A stretch of DNA of 64,000 nt from MTP4 sp052056915 (GCF_052056915.1 NZ_CP195119.1:124001-188000), one strand, 5' to 3'. Shown: positions 25,124 through 34,660, counted from the stretch's first letter. Made by a program: numbers and translations. Notes: generated from the sequence alone by a model not told the origin.

Positions 25124-25337
25124 ACTTTGTACTTAAAATCAAATTGCGTGCGACCACCCCACCCAAAAGAGAGGTAGGCTTCGGGCCGCACACCCGGTTT
25201 CCCGGGAATTCGGAAAGCTTTGGGTTGCCGTTGCCCGGATTTCCTTAATCAACGGGATTGAAACTCTGCTTTCGGTTTCCCCTGCGATTCCATAACATAA
25301 TTCCATAACACGGTTCTTGAGGTAGTTCTTGAGATGG

Positions 25338-27050
25338 TCAAATTGGTTTAATGTACGGTCCCAGGATCATATCCTTATAAGAGCCCCCTGCCGGGACCTT
25401 CGGATACAGGACCTCTTCCCTGTCCGTACAAGCTTCCAGGAAGCAGGGTCCGTCTGCATTCATAAATGCTTCAATTTTCCCTTTCAAATCATTTCTGCTG
25501 CTTACTCTCTCTGCGTAATTGAAGCCAAACGACCTTGCAATCTCTGCAAAATTCACATCTTTTGGCCTTTGTGTTCCTATGCGTGTTCCTTCATAAGCCG
25601 TATCCTGCAGGTTCTGGACCATGCCATCACTTCTGTTGTTCAGCATGACTATCTTGATTGGAAGGTCCAGCGAAGCGATGGTATGCAGTTCTCCCAGATT
25701 CATCCTCAGGCTGCCGTCCCCATCGATTGCTATGACTCCTGAATGCGGGTTCGCATAATGGACACCGATTGCCGTGGGCATGGAAAAGCCCATTGTGCCA
25801 AAGGAGCCGGAAGTCATGAAGGATTTCGGGCATTGCATTGGGAGGTACTGGGCTGAGAGCATCTGGTGGTTGCCTACACCCGTGGTGATCTTTGTGCTTC
25901 CGTCAACGTATTCTGAAAGCATTGAAATGACCTCGGCAGATTGTATGTATTCGGATGTCCTGTTATAGTCCAGAGGCCAGGATCTTTTCAGGTCTCTTGC
26001 ACGCATCTGCCACTCCTGAATATCCAGACGGATGTTGTGCTTCCTGGCATAGTTCAGCAGGTCGCGGAGCGCTGTGGCAGCATCCCCGATGAACGTGAAT
26101 TTCGGACTGCGCTCGATTTTTATCTGATGCATTTTCTCGGGATTGATATCAATGTAAGCTATGTCAGTGCCTATTGCAAACCCGACCTTTTCCGCAACCC
26201 GGTCATCCCATCTTACCCCGATAGCGAAGAAGAAGTCGTTCTCCTGTATGAGCATGTTCGCATATGGTGTGCCGAACATTCCCAGCATCCCCAGGTTCAG
26301 GCCATTCCTTTCGTCAACGACACCCTTTGCCATGAGTGTGTTGACAGAAGGTATCCCGAAAAGCTCATTGAATTCCCTGACAGCCTGGCTTCCAGGCTCC
26401 GAGTTCAGGCCGCCTCCAAGATAGAGCAGGGGCTTTCTGGATTTGAGCAGCAGCTCAAAAAAGGCTTTGCATTGTTCCTCACACAGGTGCCTGTCATCGT
26501 GATAACTTCCCTCGAACCTTGTGACGGCCGTACCATTATACTCATGGTTTTTCATCTGTTTGTCAAGAGGGAAATCTATGACTACAGGCCCGGGTTTCCC
26601 CGACTTTGCAAAGTAATAGGCATCCTTGACTATGGTCTCTATGTCATCACCATTGGAAAGCTGTATGACCTTCTTTGCTGCATCCCTGAAGATGCCTTTG
26701 ACGTTGATATGCTGGAAGGAATCGGTGCCTATCTTATGTTCAGGGACCTGCCCTGCAAATACAAGCAGGGGAATGCTGTCCCCATAGGCATCGGCAACGC
26801 TGGTGAGCGTATTGGTTATGGCAGGCCCGGATGTGACTATGGCCACACCTACCCTGTTGCTTGACCGTGAATAACCTGCCGCGCTGAATGCTGCCGATTG
26901 CTCGTTGGAATTGACTATAATCTCAATATCACTGTGCCTGAGGGCATGGAATACCGGAAGTATTGCTGCTCCAGTATAGCCAAAGATGTGTTTGACACCC
27001 AGGTCCTCCAGACTCTTAATAAGGACTTCTGCTCCACTCATTTCTTTCAT
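25338..27050 (-). CDS. Acetolactate synthase large-subunit-like ThDP enzyme
   Basis: 570 residues from ATG 27050 (GGGAG seven bases before). Three ThDP-enzyme domains: N-terminal pyrimidine-binding with the catalytic Glu in NEQSAAFSAAGYSR, central FAD/DHS-like domain, and C-terminal diphosphate-binding domain with GDGSLRMN ... VMLNNRS. FGTMGFSMPTAIG is the ALS-type motif. The reaction would be condensation of pyruvate to acetolactate in branched-chain amino acid synthesis, but no small subunit (ilvN) or other ilv genes are adjacent, so it may be a catabolic or specialised ThDP enzyme such as a decarboxylase. It is flanked by unrelated genes and by a 370-base gap on its 5' side. Confidence 0.85.
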   Translation of the reverse strand: MKEMSGAEVLIKSLEDLGVKHIFGYTGAAILPVFHALRHSDIEIIVNSNEQSAAFSAAGYSRSSNRVGVAIVTSGPAITNTLTSVADAYGDSIPLLVFAGQVPEHKIGTDSFQHINVKGIFRDAAKKVIQLSNGDDIETIVKDAYYFAKSGKPGPVVIDFPLDKQMKNHEYNGTAVTRFEGSYHDDRHLCEEQCKAFFELLLKSRKPLLYLGGGLNSEPGSQAVREFNELFGIPSVNTLMAKGVVDERNGLNLGMLGMFGTPYANMLIQENDFFFAIGVRWDDRVAEKVGFAIGTDIAYIDINPEKMHQIKIERSPKFTFIGDAATALRDLLNYARKHNIRLDIQEWQMRARDLKRSWPLDYNRTSEYIQSAEVISMLSEYVDGSTKITTGVGNHQMLSAQYLPMQCPKSFMTSGSFGTMGFSMPTAIGVHYANPHSGVIAIDGDGSLRMNLGELHTIASLDLPIKIVMLNNRSDGMVQNLQDTAYEGTRIGTQRPKDVNFAEIARSFGFNYAERVSSRNDLKGKIEAFMNADGPCFLEACTDREEVLYPKVPAGGSYKDMILGPYIKPI

Positions 27051-27420
27051 CTTAAAACTCCCGGAAAGAAACAAACTGGCACAGGACGCACTATTCAGTA
27101 TATTAACCAAAAACAGCACACTTGAGCCAGAATAGTTTCTTTTTCTTGCTCAAGCGAATAGTACTACCACTAATACAACTACTACAGATACGGGTAAATT
27201 GGATTCCGTGTAGTTTGTGGTAGAGCTTAACATTAGAAGGATGGAGGGAGAATGTTATATTTAAGGGTTGCTATGGTTTTTCCCGAATCTTCGGCATCGG
27301 ACAGTGGAGACCAGTCATTGAAAACCACTTGTAGAAAAACTAATTATAAACATCCATAAAAGCTGAATGTGTCATAGCTGGCTCCTCAAAACAGCCATTT
27401 CCTCAGGGAAATACAGTCAT
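27051..27420. other. Intergenic region, nothing recognised
   Basis: 370 bases upstream of the ThDP enzyme. AT-rich, with a thymine-rich strand beside the start codon. I see no gene, hairpin or repeat here. Confidence 0.5.
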
Positions 27421-27519
27421 TCACCTGAAAGGATTAGGGAAGTACACAAACATAGCGATTATGGCCAGCAAAACAAGAACAATAGCCAGACCTGCACTTA
27501 TCAATTTCTTCGCGTCCAT
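27421..27519 (-). CDS. 32-residue single-span membrane peptide
   Basis: ATG at 27519, stop TGA at 27421-27423, with GGAG seven bases before the ATG. The product is MDAKKLISAG, one 17-residue hydrophobic span (LAIVLVLLAIIAMFVYF), then PNPFR: charged N-terminus, one membrane helix, short positively charged C-terminus. It is below the length limit of common gene finders. Codon structure, ribosome site and clean topology argue for a real small membrane protein; function unknown. Confidence 0.65.
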   Translation of the reverse strand: MDAKKLISAGLAIVLVLLAIIAMFVYFPNPFR

Positions 27520-27693
27520 TTTATCGCTCCATTGTTATTTTAAGCATGATCATCTATAAAAAACGTTTCATTTTCTCTGAGCTTGTTTTACATGTAATGT
27601 TTTAAATAAAAACGAAGAGTTATCAGTTTTGTACCGATTTATAGGAATTTTTCAGCAAACTATCTCACAAACTGTCTCTTCAAGGTGAAAAGC

Positions 27694-28158
27694 ATGGGAA
27701 GCCAGAAACTGATCCAGGACCAGCAGCAAATCGAAGCCATCCTCAAAGAAGCAAAGTTCATCCGCCTCGCCTTCTCGGACCCCGAAACCAATGATCCCTA
27801 TATAGTCCCCCTGTCCTTTGGCTATAAGGACAACGCAATCTACCTCCACGGCTCCCCCAAAGGCAAGAAAATCGACATCATCCGGAAGAATTCCAAAGTC
27901 TGTTTCGAAGCCGACATCGAAACAGAAGTAATGCCTTCCGACGACCCCTGCAAGTACAATGTCCGCTACAGAAGCGTAATCGGGAAGGGAAAGGCACAGA
28001 TTGTGGAAGATCCCGGGGAGAAAATTGAAGGGCTTACCGTGCTTTCGGAGCATTACGGGAAGAAAAGGCCCTTTGAGTTTGATGAGAAGAAAGTGAAGAA
28101 GGTAGCCGTGATTAAGATTAAGATTGAGAAGATGACGGGGAAGGAGTACGGGTTTTAA
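27694..28158 (+). CDS. Pyridoxamine 5'-phosphate oxidase-like FMN-binding protein
   Basis: 154 residues; start at ATG 27694 with AGGTG seven bases before (a GTG three codons upstream overlaps it). Split-barrel flavoprotein features: FIRLAFSDPETNDPYIVPLSFGY, AIYLHGSPKGKK, the VCFEADIETEV strand and YRSVIGKGKAQIVED. This is the NimA/PNPOx-like family, which binds FMN or F420 and often reduces nitro compounds or acts in redox defence. Single gene. Confidence 0.85.
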   Translation: MGSQKLIQDQQQIEAILKEAKFIRLAFSDPETNDPYIVPLSFGYKDNAIYLHGSPKGKKIDIIRKNSKVCFEADIETEVMPSDDPCKYNVRYRSVIGKGKAQIVEDPGEKIEGLTVLSEHYGKKRPFEFDEKKVKKVAVIKIKIEKMTGKEYGF

Positions 28159-28225
28159 TTTGCTTATCCGTGTTTTATCCTGTAAATCATTATTTGTCCC
28201 TTAAATTTCAAAAACAGCAACATGG

Positions 28226-28500
28226 GATTTACTGTAAATTACTGTAAAGCCAAATATTTTACAGTAAACTGATTGTTTCGAGTTACTGTTAAATATTTCG
28301 AGTTTTTGAACTTTACAGTAAGCCTTTAGGCATCGAATTTACTGTTAATTGCCGTGATCAAGATTTAACAGTAAACAACCAGAATGAGTTTTACTGTAAT
28401 ATATTTGAAAAGAGGCGTTCTAGCAGATGCTTGCTAGTTATCCAAGGCAGCATCCCCGGACCGAAGGTCCGGCCTGAGCAAAAAGAATTGAAAATCGAAA
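28226..28500. repeat. Long direct repeat, left copy, flanking the AlbA_2 gene
   Basis: About 275 bp. Contains repeated TTTACTGTAAA / TACTGT-type half-sites (GGATTTACTGTAAATTACTG; GCCAAATATTTTACAGTAAA; TTACTGTTAAATATTTCGAG) and ends in a GC-rich tail (GGCAGCATCCCCGGACCG, GGTCCGGCCTGAGC). The same order occurs at 30290-30545. The rest of the gap to 28845 is AT-rich with no gene. Confidence 0.75.
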
Positions 28501-28845
28501 AGCAAATCAGCAAACATCCCAGGTTAAACCTAACAACTGATTGTAAAGCCGCCTAAACCTTCATTTTCTTCAAAGAGGATTTTAAACACACTTTTAGCGT
28601 CATTGTTTTTTCGTTTTAATCCTGTTTTTTCGGACTTTTCAAATTATCTTTCTACAATTTTACCTGCTCAGGCCGGGCTTCGCCCGGAAACCGCCCCCTG
28701 TTAAAGTGCATGATCAAGCTTAAAATTTCCCCTGAATTAGATTTCATGGCAAAAGTAAAACATACCGAACCGTAATAGCTAAGAAAAAGTGTAAATTCTC
28801 GAAAATTCGATGAGAATTTTAAATCCATCAAAAACGGTAACAAGG

Positions 28846-28943
28846 AATCTACCGTAAAGTACTGTAAAGCCAAATATTTTACAGTAAATGTGGATATGGG
28901 ATTTACCGTTAAATATTTACCTTTACGGCACTTAACAGTAAGT
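28846..28943 (+). promoter_or_regulatory. Short copy of the TTTACAGTAAA repeat directly before the AlbA_2 gene
   Basis: About 98 bp matching the first part of the flanking repeats (GTACTGTAAAGCCAAATATT, TTTACAGTAAATG, TTTACCGTTAAATATTTACC) and running to the ATG. Several TAC(T/C)GTAA half-sites in inverted pairs and no ribosome site. Probably an operator array for self-control of the downstream gene. Confidence 0.6.
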
Positions 28944-30236
28944 ATGAACATTGAAAAGCTCCTCGCCTTAATTCAGGAAGGGGAGTCTGAAAGGGTAGAG
29001 TTCAAGCAGAAAGCTACAGGCGCACTTAATAAAGAGCTTACAGCTTTTGCAAATGCTAATGGCGGGTATCTCCTCATAGGAGTTGATGATTACGGGAAAA
29101 TTGTGGGCACGGACGTGAAAAAAGCCCAGGAAGCCGTATCTGCAGCTGTGCAGAACGTAATTCCTCCCCTGAAGCTGAAGACACAGAAATTTTCAATCGA
29201 TGCCAAAGACATCCTTGCGGTTGAAATTAAAAAAGGGGATGCCCTTTCCTCCGTGGGAGGTGTTGTATACATCAGGATTGGGTGCAGTTCAAGGCCTCTC
29301 TCCATACAGGAAATCCTGATGCTTTCCAGTGAACTTGGAACCCTTAACTGGGACGAAGCCCCGTTAATTCCTTTCAAGACCGCAAAAGCCGAATTTCTGG
29401 ACTGGTTTTTTGAAGAAATCAGGGAGAGAAGGGGTAAGAGTATAGCTGACGAGAACAGGAACCGGTACCTGCGAAGTGCAGGAGCTGTAAAAGAAAGCAT
29501 GCTGACAAATGCGGGAACACTCTTTTTTACGGATGTCCAGGAGTTTATCCCTCATTCAAGGATCAGAATCATAGGCATGGAAAAAGACCAGCCTGCATGG
29601 AGCAAGGAATATGAGGGGCCTGTATGGAAATGCATTGAATCCGCTTACGGGGACCTGCTGCGGGAGATTAAAAAAATAGAGTTCATCAAAGGGACAAAAA
29701 GAGTCAAAATGGAAGAGTACCCCCCGAGGGCTCTTAGGGAAGCAATCATAAACGCTGTCTCCCACAGGAATTACGTAATCAATGCCGATGTCCGAATTTT
29801 CCTCTACCCCGACCGTATAGAGATCAAAAACCCCGGAGGCCTGCTGCCCGGTGTGGACCTCGATGACCCGGATCATGTTCCCAGGAACCCGGCAATCTGC
29901 AATCTCCTCTACGATACCGGTTTTATAGAAAGGTACGGCTACGGAATCCAGCTCATAAAAAAGGAAACCGAAGAACACCCCCTCTGTACCGTGAGCTTCA
30001 GGACCGACCCGAACCGCTTCGTCGTGACCTTCAAAAAAGACCTCTCGATGGCTCTTGATGATTATGATAAGAAGATCCTGCAATCCGCCGTATCCCCCAT
30101 GAGAAGCGGTGAAATTGCCGAGCTTGTGGGTATGTCCAAACCTACGGTTCTCCAGCATCTTAAAAAGCTAGAAGAGCTGGAGCTGATTAAAAAAATAGGA
30201 TCCGGAGCCAGTACAAGATATGAGATCGTAAAGTAA
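28944..30236 (+). CDS. AlbA_2 (Schlafen-type) DNA-binding regulator with ATPase-like and HTH domains
   Basis: 430 residues. Residues ~8-115: AlbA_2 domain (ESERVEFKQKATGALNKELTAFANANGG, LLIGVDDYGKIVG). Residues ~120-360: middle region with HATPase_c_4-like pattern (REAIINAVSHRNYVINADVRIFLYPDRIEIKNPGGLLPG). Residues ~365-430: winged helix (RSGEIAELVGMSKPTVLQHLKKLEELELIKK). This domain order is common in archaeal and bacterial putative transcription factors. The start is taken at 28944 because homology begins there; there is no SD, so initiation may be leaderless. Direct repeats flank the gene, suggesting mobility or binding by its own product. Confidence 0.85.
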   Translation: MNIEKLLALIQEGESERVEFKQKATGALNKELTAFANANGGYLLIGVDDYGKIVGTDVKKAQEAVSAAVQNVIPPLKLKTQKFSIDAKDILAVEIKKGDALSSVGGVVYIRIGCSSRPLSIQEILMLSSELGTLNWDEAPLIPFKTAKAEFLDWFFEEIRERRGKSIADENRNRYLRSAGAVKESMLTNAGTLFFTDVQEFIPHSRIRIIGMEKDQPAWSKEYEGPVWKCIESAYGDLLREIKKIEFIKGTKRVKMEEYPPRALREAIINAVSHRNYVINADVRIFLYPDRIEIKNPGGLLPGVDLDDPDHVPRNPAICNLLYDTGFIERYGYGIQLIKKETEEHPLCTVSFRTDPNRFVVTFKKDLSMALDDYDKKILQSAVSPMRSGEIAELVGMSKPTVLQHLKKLEELELIKKIGSGASTRYEIVK

Positions 30237-30289
30237 TTTGCACTTTGAATTTCGACCATTAGAGTGTTGAAACTATTAAAAACAGAAAT

Positions 30290-30545
30290 AAGAAATCTAC
30301 CGTAAAGTACCGTAAAGCCAAATATTTTACAGTAAACTGCTTTTTTCGATCTACTGTAAGATATTTCAAGCTTTTAAGCTTAACAGTAAATCTCATGATT
30401 TCTATTTGTTGTAAAAAGCTACAATAATCCAAATTTACTGTAAGATGTATAAAGAAGGTATGTTCCTTTAGGTGCTCGCAGTTTATCCGGGGCAGCATCC
30501 CTGGACAGAGGGTCCGGCTTGAGTAATAAAAAGTTGAAAATTGAA
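30290..30545. repeat. Long direct repeat, right copy, flanking the AlbA_2 gene
   Basis: About 255 bp, same orientation and order as the left copy: GTACCGTAAAGCCAAATATT, TTTACAGTAAACTG, CTACTGTAAGATATTTCAAG, then GGGGCAGCATCCCTGGACAG and GGGTCCGGCTTGAG. Identity is clearly high in blocks with small indels between. Confidence 0.75.
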
Positions 30546-30583
30546 ACTGCTTAAGCGCACGAGCTTCCCCAAATCCATGTGAT

Positions 30584-30973
30584 TCAGATTTCATCCCAGA
30601 TGTAAAAGAAACCCAGCAGGGGTAACCTTGCAGGTGTAAATGCGTCCCGTAATAAATGGGAAGCGTAGCCTGCCGCTGCAAAGAAGAGCCCGAAAGCAAC
30701 TTCATTCCCGGGGTTAGCGGTCAGGACTTCTGCGTAGATATAGATAAAGAATAACAGCACCAGTACAAGGAATAGAATCGAATGGAAAAATTTCCTGTGA
30801 TATCCGCCCCTTGGTGGTTCCAGCAGGTCAGGCAGCCTGGACCCTATTGCTGCGGATGCAATAGCTAGCAGTATAAATTCAAAGCCGTAGATAAGGCCTC
30901 TTGAATTTAAGAACAGGAGGAGAAAGATAGAAACCATTACCCCGATGTACAAATGTTCTTTTCGGCCTGCCAT
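30584..30973 (-). CDS. Membrane-bound YdjM/DUF457-type putative metal-dependent hydrolase
   Basis: 129 residues with four hydrophobic segments. N-terminal KEHLYIGVMVSIF and the pattern of His and Asp in IGSRLPDLLEPPRGGYHRKFFHSI and YASHLLRDAFTP match the LexA-binding inner-membrane-associated hydrolase family (DUF457/YdjM). The His/Asp residues would bind metal. Start at 30973 with GGTGG eight bases upstream. Function not established for the family. Confidence 0.75.
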   Translation of the reverse strand: MAGRKEHLYIGVMVSIFLLLFLNSRGLIYGFEFILLAIASAAIGSRLPDLLEPPRGGYHRKFFHSILFLVLVLLFFIYIYAEVLTANPGNEVAFGLFFAAAGYASHLLRDAFTPARLPLLGFFYIWDEI

Positions 30974-31191
30974 AGTGCATACCACCTTTTCTCATACCAT
31001 CGGTGTATCGAATAGATAATTGTATACTAAATTTTGTTCAGGCAAATTGTTACATTCAGGAGATATTTATAAAGGATTTTTTATAAGGTAGTCCCTGGTC
31101 AGTAATTTTTATCGACTAATTTTTATCAGAGGGCCTGAATCAGGAATTTTTCCAGAGACCCCGTATCAGTATTTTTATCAGGGACCCGGTA

Positions 31192-32010
31192 TCAGGGAAT
31201 CCTGTAAACCAGGACATAAGCAAAGAAGCTTAAAAACAGCCTTATCGAAGAAAAGGCAATCGAAACCATTGAAAAGGCCAGCAAATAGATATTGAGGGCA
31301 AGAATATCCAGGAAAAAGCCGGATAAGTCTGCCTTGAGAAGCAGGGCGATTATGTTTACCAGGAAAATAAAAGAAAATATCGTAACAAAGCCTCTTGAAG
31401 CTCCTTTCAGGTCCTCTTTGCTAAGGGCGATGTGAGAGGAAATCCCGATTGCCAGGGCAAAATAGATCCAGAAATTGAGGTTACTCACGTTTTCAGCCGA
31501 GAAGATGCTCCCGAAGAGTTCGGCGGTAAGCATGAAGATCTGCACCAGGATCTCGGAGTCCAGCCGGGTGGGTTCAAGGGCCAGAAAGTTCGAAAAGCTG
31601 GAAAAAGAACCGGGCAGGAGCAAATACATCCCCAGGATCAGGGCCGCTGTGCCGCTGAAGATGGGCCCCATCCCGATGAAGAAATTGCCGATGTTCTGAT
31701 AGAGGCTCTTCGGGTCCCAGCCGTGCTGGACGTATCCCAGGACTCCGTCTTTCCTTCTCAGGGCAAGCAGCTTGAACTCCTTTACATTGTGCCTGAAGAG
31801 GTAGCACATCAACAGGTGACCTGATTCGTGCACAGGAGTGCCTATCCAGGCAGTCAACATGATGCCTTTCCAGCCAAACACCCTCTGGATGTAGAAATTG
31901 GCTCTGTTTCCGATAATGCCGAGAATCAGGCCTATCAGGATGAGGAGACCTGTCACGCAGAAGGTTTCGAACAGGCTCAGCTTTAAAATCGTGAGGAATG
32001 TGTTTTCCAA
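31192..32010 (-). CDS. Membrane protein with HEXXH motif, possible M50-like metalloprotease
   Basis: 272 residues with about seven to eight membrane spans. A HESGH motif (HExxH zinc-binding) in GTPVHESGHLLMCYLF lies after the first two spans. No clear second ligand motif (NPxxD) can be identified, although GMGPIFSGTAALILG could replace it. Architecture suggests an intramembrane or membrane-bound zinc peptidase, but it could be a non-catalytic relative. Single gene, minus strand. Confidence 0.65.
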   Translation of the reverse strand: MENTFLTILKLSLFETFCVTGLLILIGLILGIIGNRANFYIQRVFGWKGIMLTAWIGTPVHESGHLLMCYLFRHNVKEFKLLALRRKDGVLGYVQHGWDPKSLYQNIGNFFIGMGPIFSGTAALILGMYLLLPGSFSSFSNFLALEPTRLDSEILVQIFMLTAELFGSIFSAENVSNLNFWIYFALAIGISSHIALSKEDLKGASRGFVTIFSFIFLVNIIALLLKADLSGFFLDILALNIYLLAFSMVSIAFSSIRLFLSFFAYVLVYRIP

Positions 32011-32120
32011 TTTTCAACCCCTGGCTGCCGGATAATTGCTAAAAGCCTGCAAGCCTTTTCCATAGTTAAAAGGGTAGATAAGTGCTATTAAAGATTTTCT
32101 CAAACAGTAGATTTATCCAG

Positions 32121-32160
32121 GCATATATTCAAGCATATATTCAAGCATATATTCAAGCAT
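32121..32160. repeat. 12-bp tandem repeat GCATATATTCAA
   Basis: Three perfect copies plus a partial copy in the divergent promoter gap between the HEXXH protein and the FGE-domain protein. TATATA-rich, so it could influence promoter strength. Confidence 0.7.
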
Positions 32161-32246
32161 CGTTTTTAATGTGACACGTCCTTTAACTTATAACAAAAAT
32201 TACTTTTACGATTATAACAAATTGTAATGCGGAGGGTTTTGAGCCT

Positions 32247-34079
32247 GTGGACCTGGAAATCAAACGTGGGTATGAAGTACTTCCCGACAACACGGTGAGG
32301 TTTGGCATCCGTGTGAGCAACTCCGGGAATTCCGCCATTTCGGATGTAGAGGTCATCCTGGATTACAATGATTCGCTTTTCGAGCTTGAAGGCAATATTG
32401 TGGAAAAGCTCGGGACGCTTCCCCCCTCAGTCCCACGGACCGCAAAATTCCTGCTAAAACCTCGCGGCTGCGTCCACAGGGAAGAGATCGGGGCGACAGT
32501 CCGCTACAAAGACCACAGCTGGGAAAAGCATACCCTTGACATGCGCCCAAAGGAAATCCACTGCGTCTGTCCTTTCCTGAAAGAAAAAGCAATTACAAGG
32601 TCCGAATTCCTGAGGCTTTACGATACCGGATACTCGGCTGAACACGGCCTTAATTTCGAAAACATCTCTCCTGAAAAGCTCGTAGAGTTTCTCTCCCACA
32701 CCTGCAAAAACCGGCTGTACAAAGTTGACGAATTTTCCATCGAAAACGGGAAAGTCCTTTATCTCGCAGGCGAATCTCCCGGAGAAAAAGCATATTACCT
32801 GCTCACAGCCGTTGTTCAGGAAGAGGAAGGAATTGTCAGGGTCCTCCTGCATGCAAACTCGGACAAAGCCTTCGGGATCAACGGATTTTTGAACGAAATT
32901 CTTGAAAACCTCCGGCACCTTGTGCAAAACGCCGGTGCTGCCAGGGAAATCGGGATTATCAAAAAGGAGCAGGTCATCAACATCATTGACTCGGTAGTGC
33001 AGCATACTAATTTTGCAGGAGGAACTGACGCCCCATCGCTTGCTGTTCGGGGGAGTGTGGTGCAGCGGAGCAAAATAGGCTTCCTTGAAGAAGAAGAAGA
33101 AAAGGCTAAGAAAACAGAACAAACAATAGCAGAAAAAACCGTACCCGAACAAACCACACCCGAACAAACCACACCTGAAAAAACCACACCTGAAAAAGCC
33201 GTTAGACATCCGCCTGAAAAGAAAGCTCCTGCAAAAGAGCCCCTCTCCCGGTCTCCGGAGAAAAAACCCGATAACCCGCCCAAAAAAACGATTCCTGTCC
33301 TCGGCCTGATGCTCATCGGCATCCTTCTTGCGGGAGCTTCTGCCGTATTTCTGGACTGGGGTGGAGGTCCCGGAAATCCCGAAACTTACACAAACTCCAT
33401 CGGCATGGAATTTGTACTGGTCCCAGAAGGAGAGTTCATGATGGGCTCATCTTCAGGCGAAAACGGAGCGGATACGGATGAACGCCCCTTGCATAAAGTT
33501 ACGATCGGAGAGCCTTTCTACCTGGGCAAATACGAAGTTACCCAGGAACAATGGCAAAAAGTAATGGGAAACAACCCTTCATACTTCAAAGGGGACAGAC
33601 TCCCGGTTGAAGGGGTTTCCTGGGAAGAAGCCCGGGAATTCATACAAAAGCTCAACGGGATGGAAAAAACCGACAAATACCGCCTCCCCTCGGAAGCCGA
33701 ATGGGAATATGCCTGCAGGGCAGGGAGCAGCGACAAGTACTCTTTCAATTACGATGTTTCAAGCCTCGAAGAATATGCCTGGTACGATACCAATTCGGGA
33801 GATAAAACCCACCCCGTAGGCCAGAAGAACCCCAACCCCTGGGGCCTTTACGACATGCACGGAAACGTCTGGGAATGGGTGCAGGACGGCTGGCACGATT
33901 CCTATTACGGGGCTCCTTCCGACGGCAGCGCCCGGGAAAGTTCGAGCAATTCCCTTAAGGTCAGGCGGGGCGGGAGCTGGGAAGGCAGCGCCGGGTACTG
34001 CAGGGCAGCCAACAGGGGGAACAGCGGCTCAGGGTACAGGAGTTCAGGGCTTGGGTTCCGGGTTCTGAGGGAATTATGA
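32247..34079 (+). CDS. Membrane-anchored protein with C-terminal formylglycine-generating-enzyme (FGE-sulfatase) domain
   Basis: 610 residues from GTG 32247 (GGAGG 11 bases before). Residues 1-125: beta-sandwich archaeal repeat (FGIRVSNSGNSAISDVEVIL). ~130-260: unrecognised domain ending VVQHTNFAGG. ~275-345: Lys/Glu/Pro/Thr linker with PEQTTPEQTTPEKTT repeats. ~350-370: membrane span (TIPVLGLMLIGILLAGASAVF). ~385-610: FGE-sulfatase/SUMF1 domain (MEFVLVPEGEFMMGS, KYEVTQEQWQKVM, YRLPSEAEWEYACRAG, GNVWEWVQDGW, RGGSW, GFRVLREL). FGE-type domains install formylglycine in sulfatases or act as C-type-lectin-like binding modules; no sulfatase is nearby. The single span would leave the N-terminal part and the FGE domain on opposite sides. 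Confidence 0.85.
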   Translation: MDLEIKRGYEVLPDNTVRFGIRVSNSGNSAISDVEVILDYNDSLFELEGNIVEKLGTLPPSVPRTAKFLLKPRGCVHREEIGATVRYKDHSWEKHTLDMRPKEIHCVCPFLKEKAITRSEFLRLYDTGYSAEHGLNFENISPEKLVEFLSHTCKNRLYKVDEFSIENGKVLYLAGESPGEKAYYLLTAVVQEEEGIVRVLLHANSDKAFGINGFLNEILENLRHLVQNAGAAREIGIIKKEQVINIIDSVVQHTNFAGGTDAPSLAVRGSVVQRSKIGFLEEEEEKAKKTEQTIAEKTVPEQTTPEQTTPEKTTPEKAVRHPPEKKAPAKEPLSRSPEKKPDNPPKKTIPVLGLMLIGILLAGASAVFLDWGGGPGNPETYTNSIGMEFVLVPEGEFMMGSSSGENGADTDERPLHKVTIGEPFYLGKYEVTQEQWQKVMGNNPSYFKGDRLPVEGVSWEEAREFIQKLNGMEKTDKYRLPSEAEWEYACRAGSSDKYSFNYDVSSLEEYAWYDTNSGDKTHPVGQKNPNPWGLYDMHGNVWEWVQDGWHDSYYGAPSDGSARESSSNSLKVRRGGSWEGSAGYCRAANRGNSGSGYRSSGLGFRVLREL

Positions 34080-34256
34080 TTTTTTTGAAGGAAATGTAAT
34101 CAGTTTTCAATTTACTTTTTTTACCTGGTTCCGGAAACCTCTTTATCTCCATGAGAGATCGGTTTTGTAGAAAAGCGATCTAAATCAACCCAGACAGGGT
34201 AGCCTTAATTCTACCATTCAACATTTCTGGAAACCTTTTTTTCTATCTGCTTTTCA

Positions 34257-34660
34257 GGTACCGGCATTCTCACCGGTCAGCTTGCTGACCGGCTTTTCCA
34301 TAAAGTATATTTAAGAGACTAAAAATTGTATGTAAGTTGCCATAAAATATCTTCAGATGATTTAAAAATCAGAATATTGACATGAGGAGTAGAATAAAAA
34401 TAAAAGCTCGTATAAATGGTAATGGCAGCCAATGATTGTAGCTAATGATTGTAGCTAATAATGGCAGTTTATTTTGCAAGTACTTTGTCAAGAAGGTGTG
34501 TTGTGTACTTTCATTTTTGTGTTTTTTTCATAATTCTAGGAAAGGCCGCTTGCTTACGCAAGCGGTGAGGGCCCTGGAAATCGATACCGGGACAGAAACA
34601 AGCAAAATTGGAATTACCATTAAGCCCTGATCCCTGTCACAAAACAGGGCCTTTTCTCTT
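34257..34660. repeat. Hairpin-ended dispersed repeat, copy A
   Basis: Left hairpin 34273-34292 (8-bp stem CCGGTCAG/CTGACCGG, loop CTTG) and right hairpin 34546-34565 (CCGCTTGC/GCAAGCGG) sit inside matching inverted arms (CTCACC...GGCTTTTCC and GGAAAGGCC...GGTGAGG). Then GGGCCCTG (about 34569) can pair with CAGGGCC before a T-run near 34650. Homologous to copy B and in part to copy C. The surrounding gap (34080-34765) has no gene. Confidence 0.75.

Noticed and set aside
33361..34079. FGE-domain protein as a target of a diversity-generating retroelement
   Set aside because: The C-terminal lectin-like domain fits such targets, but no reverse transcriptase or template repeat is found in the window.
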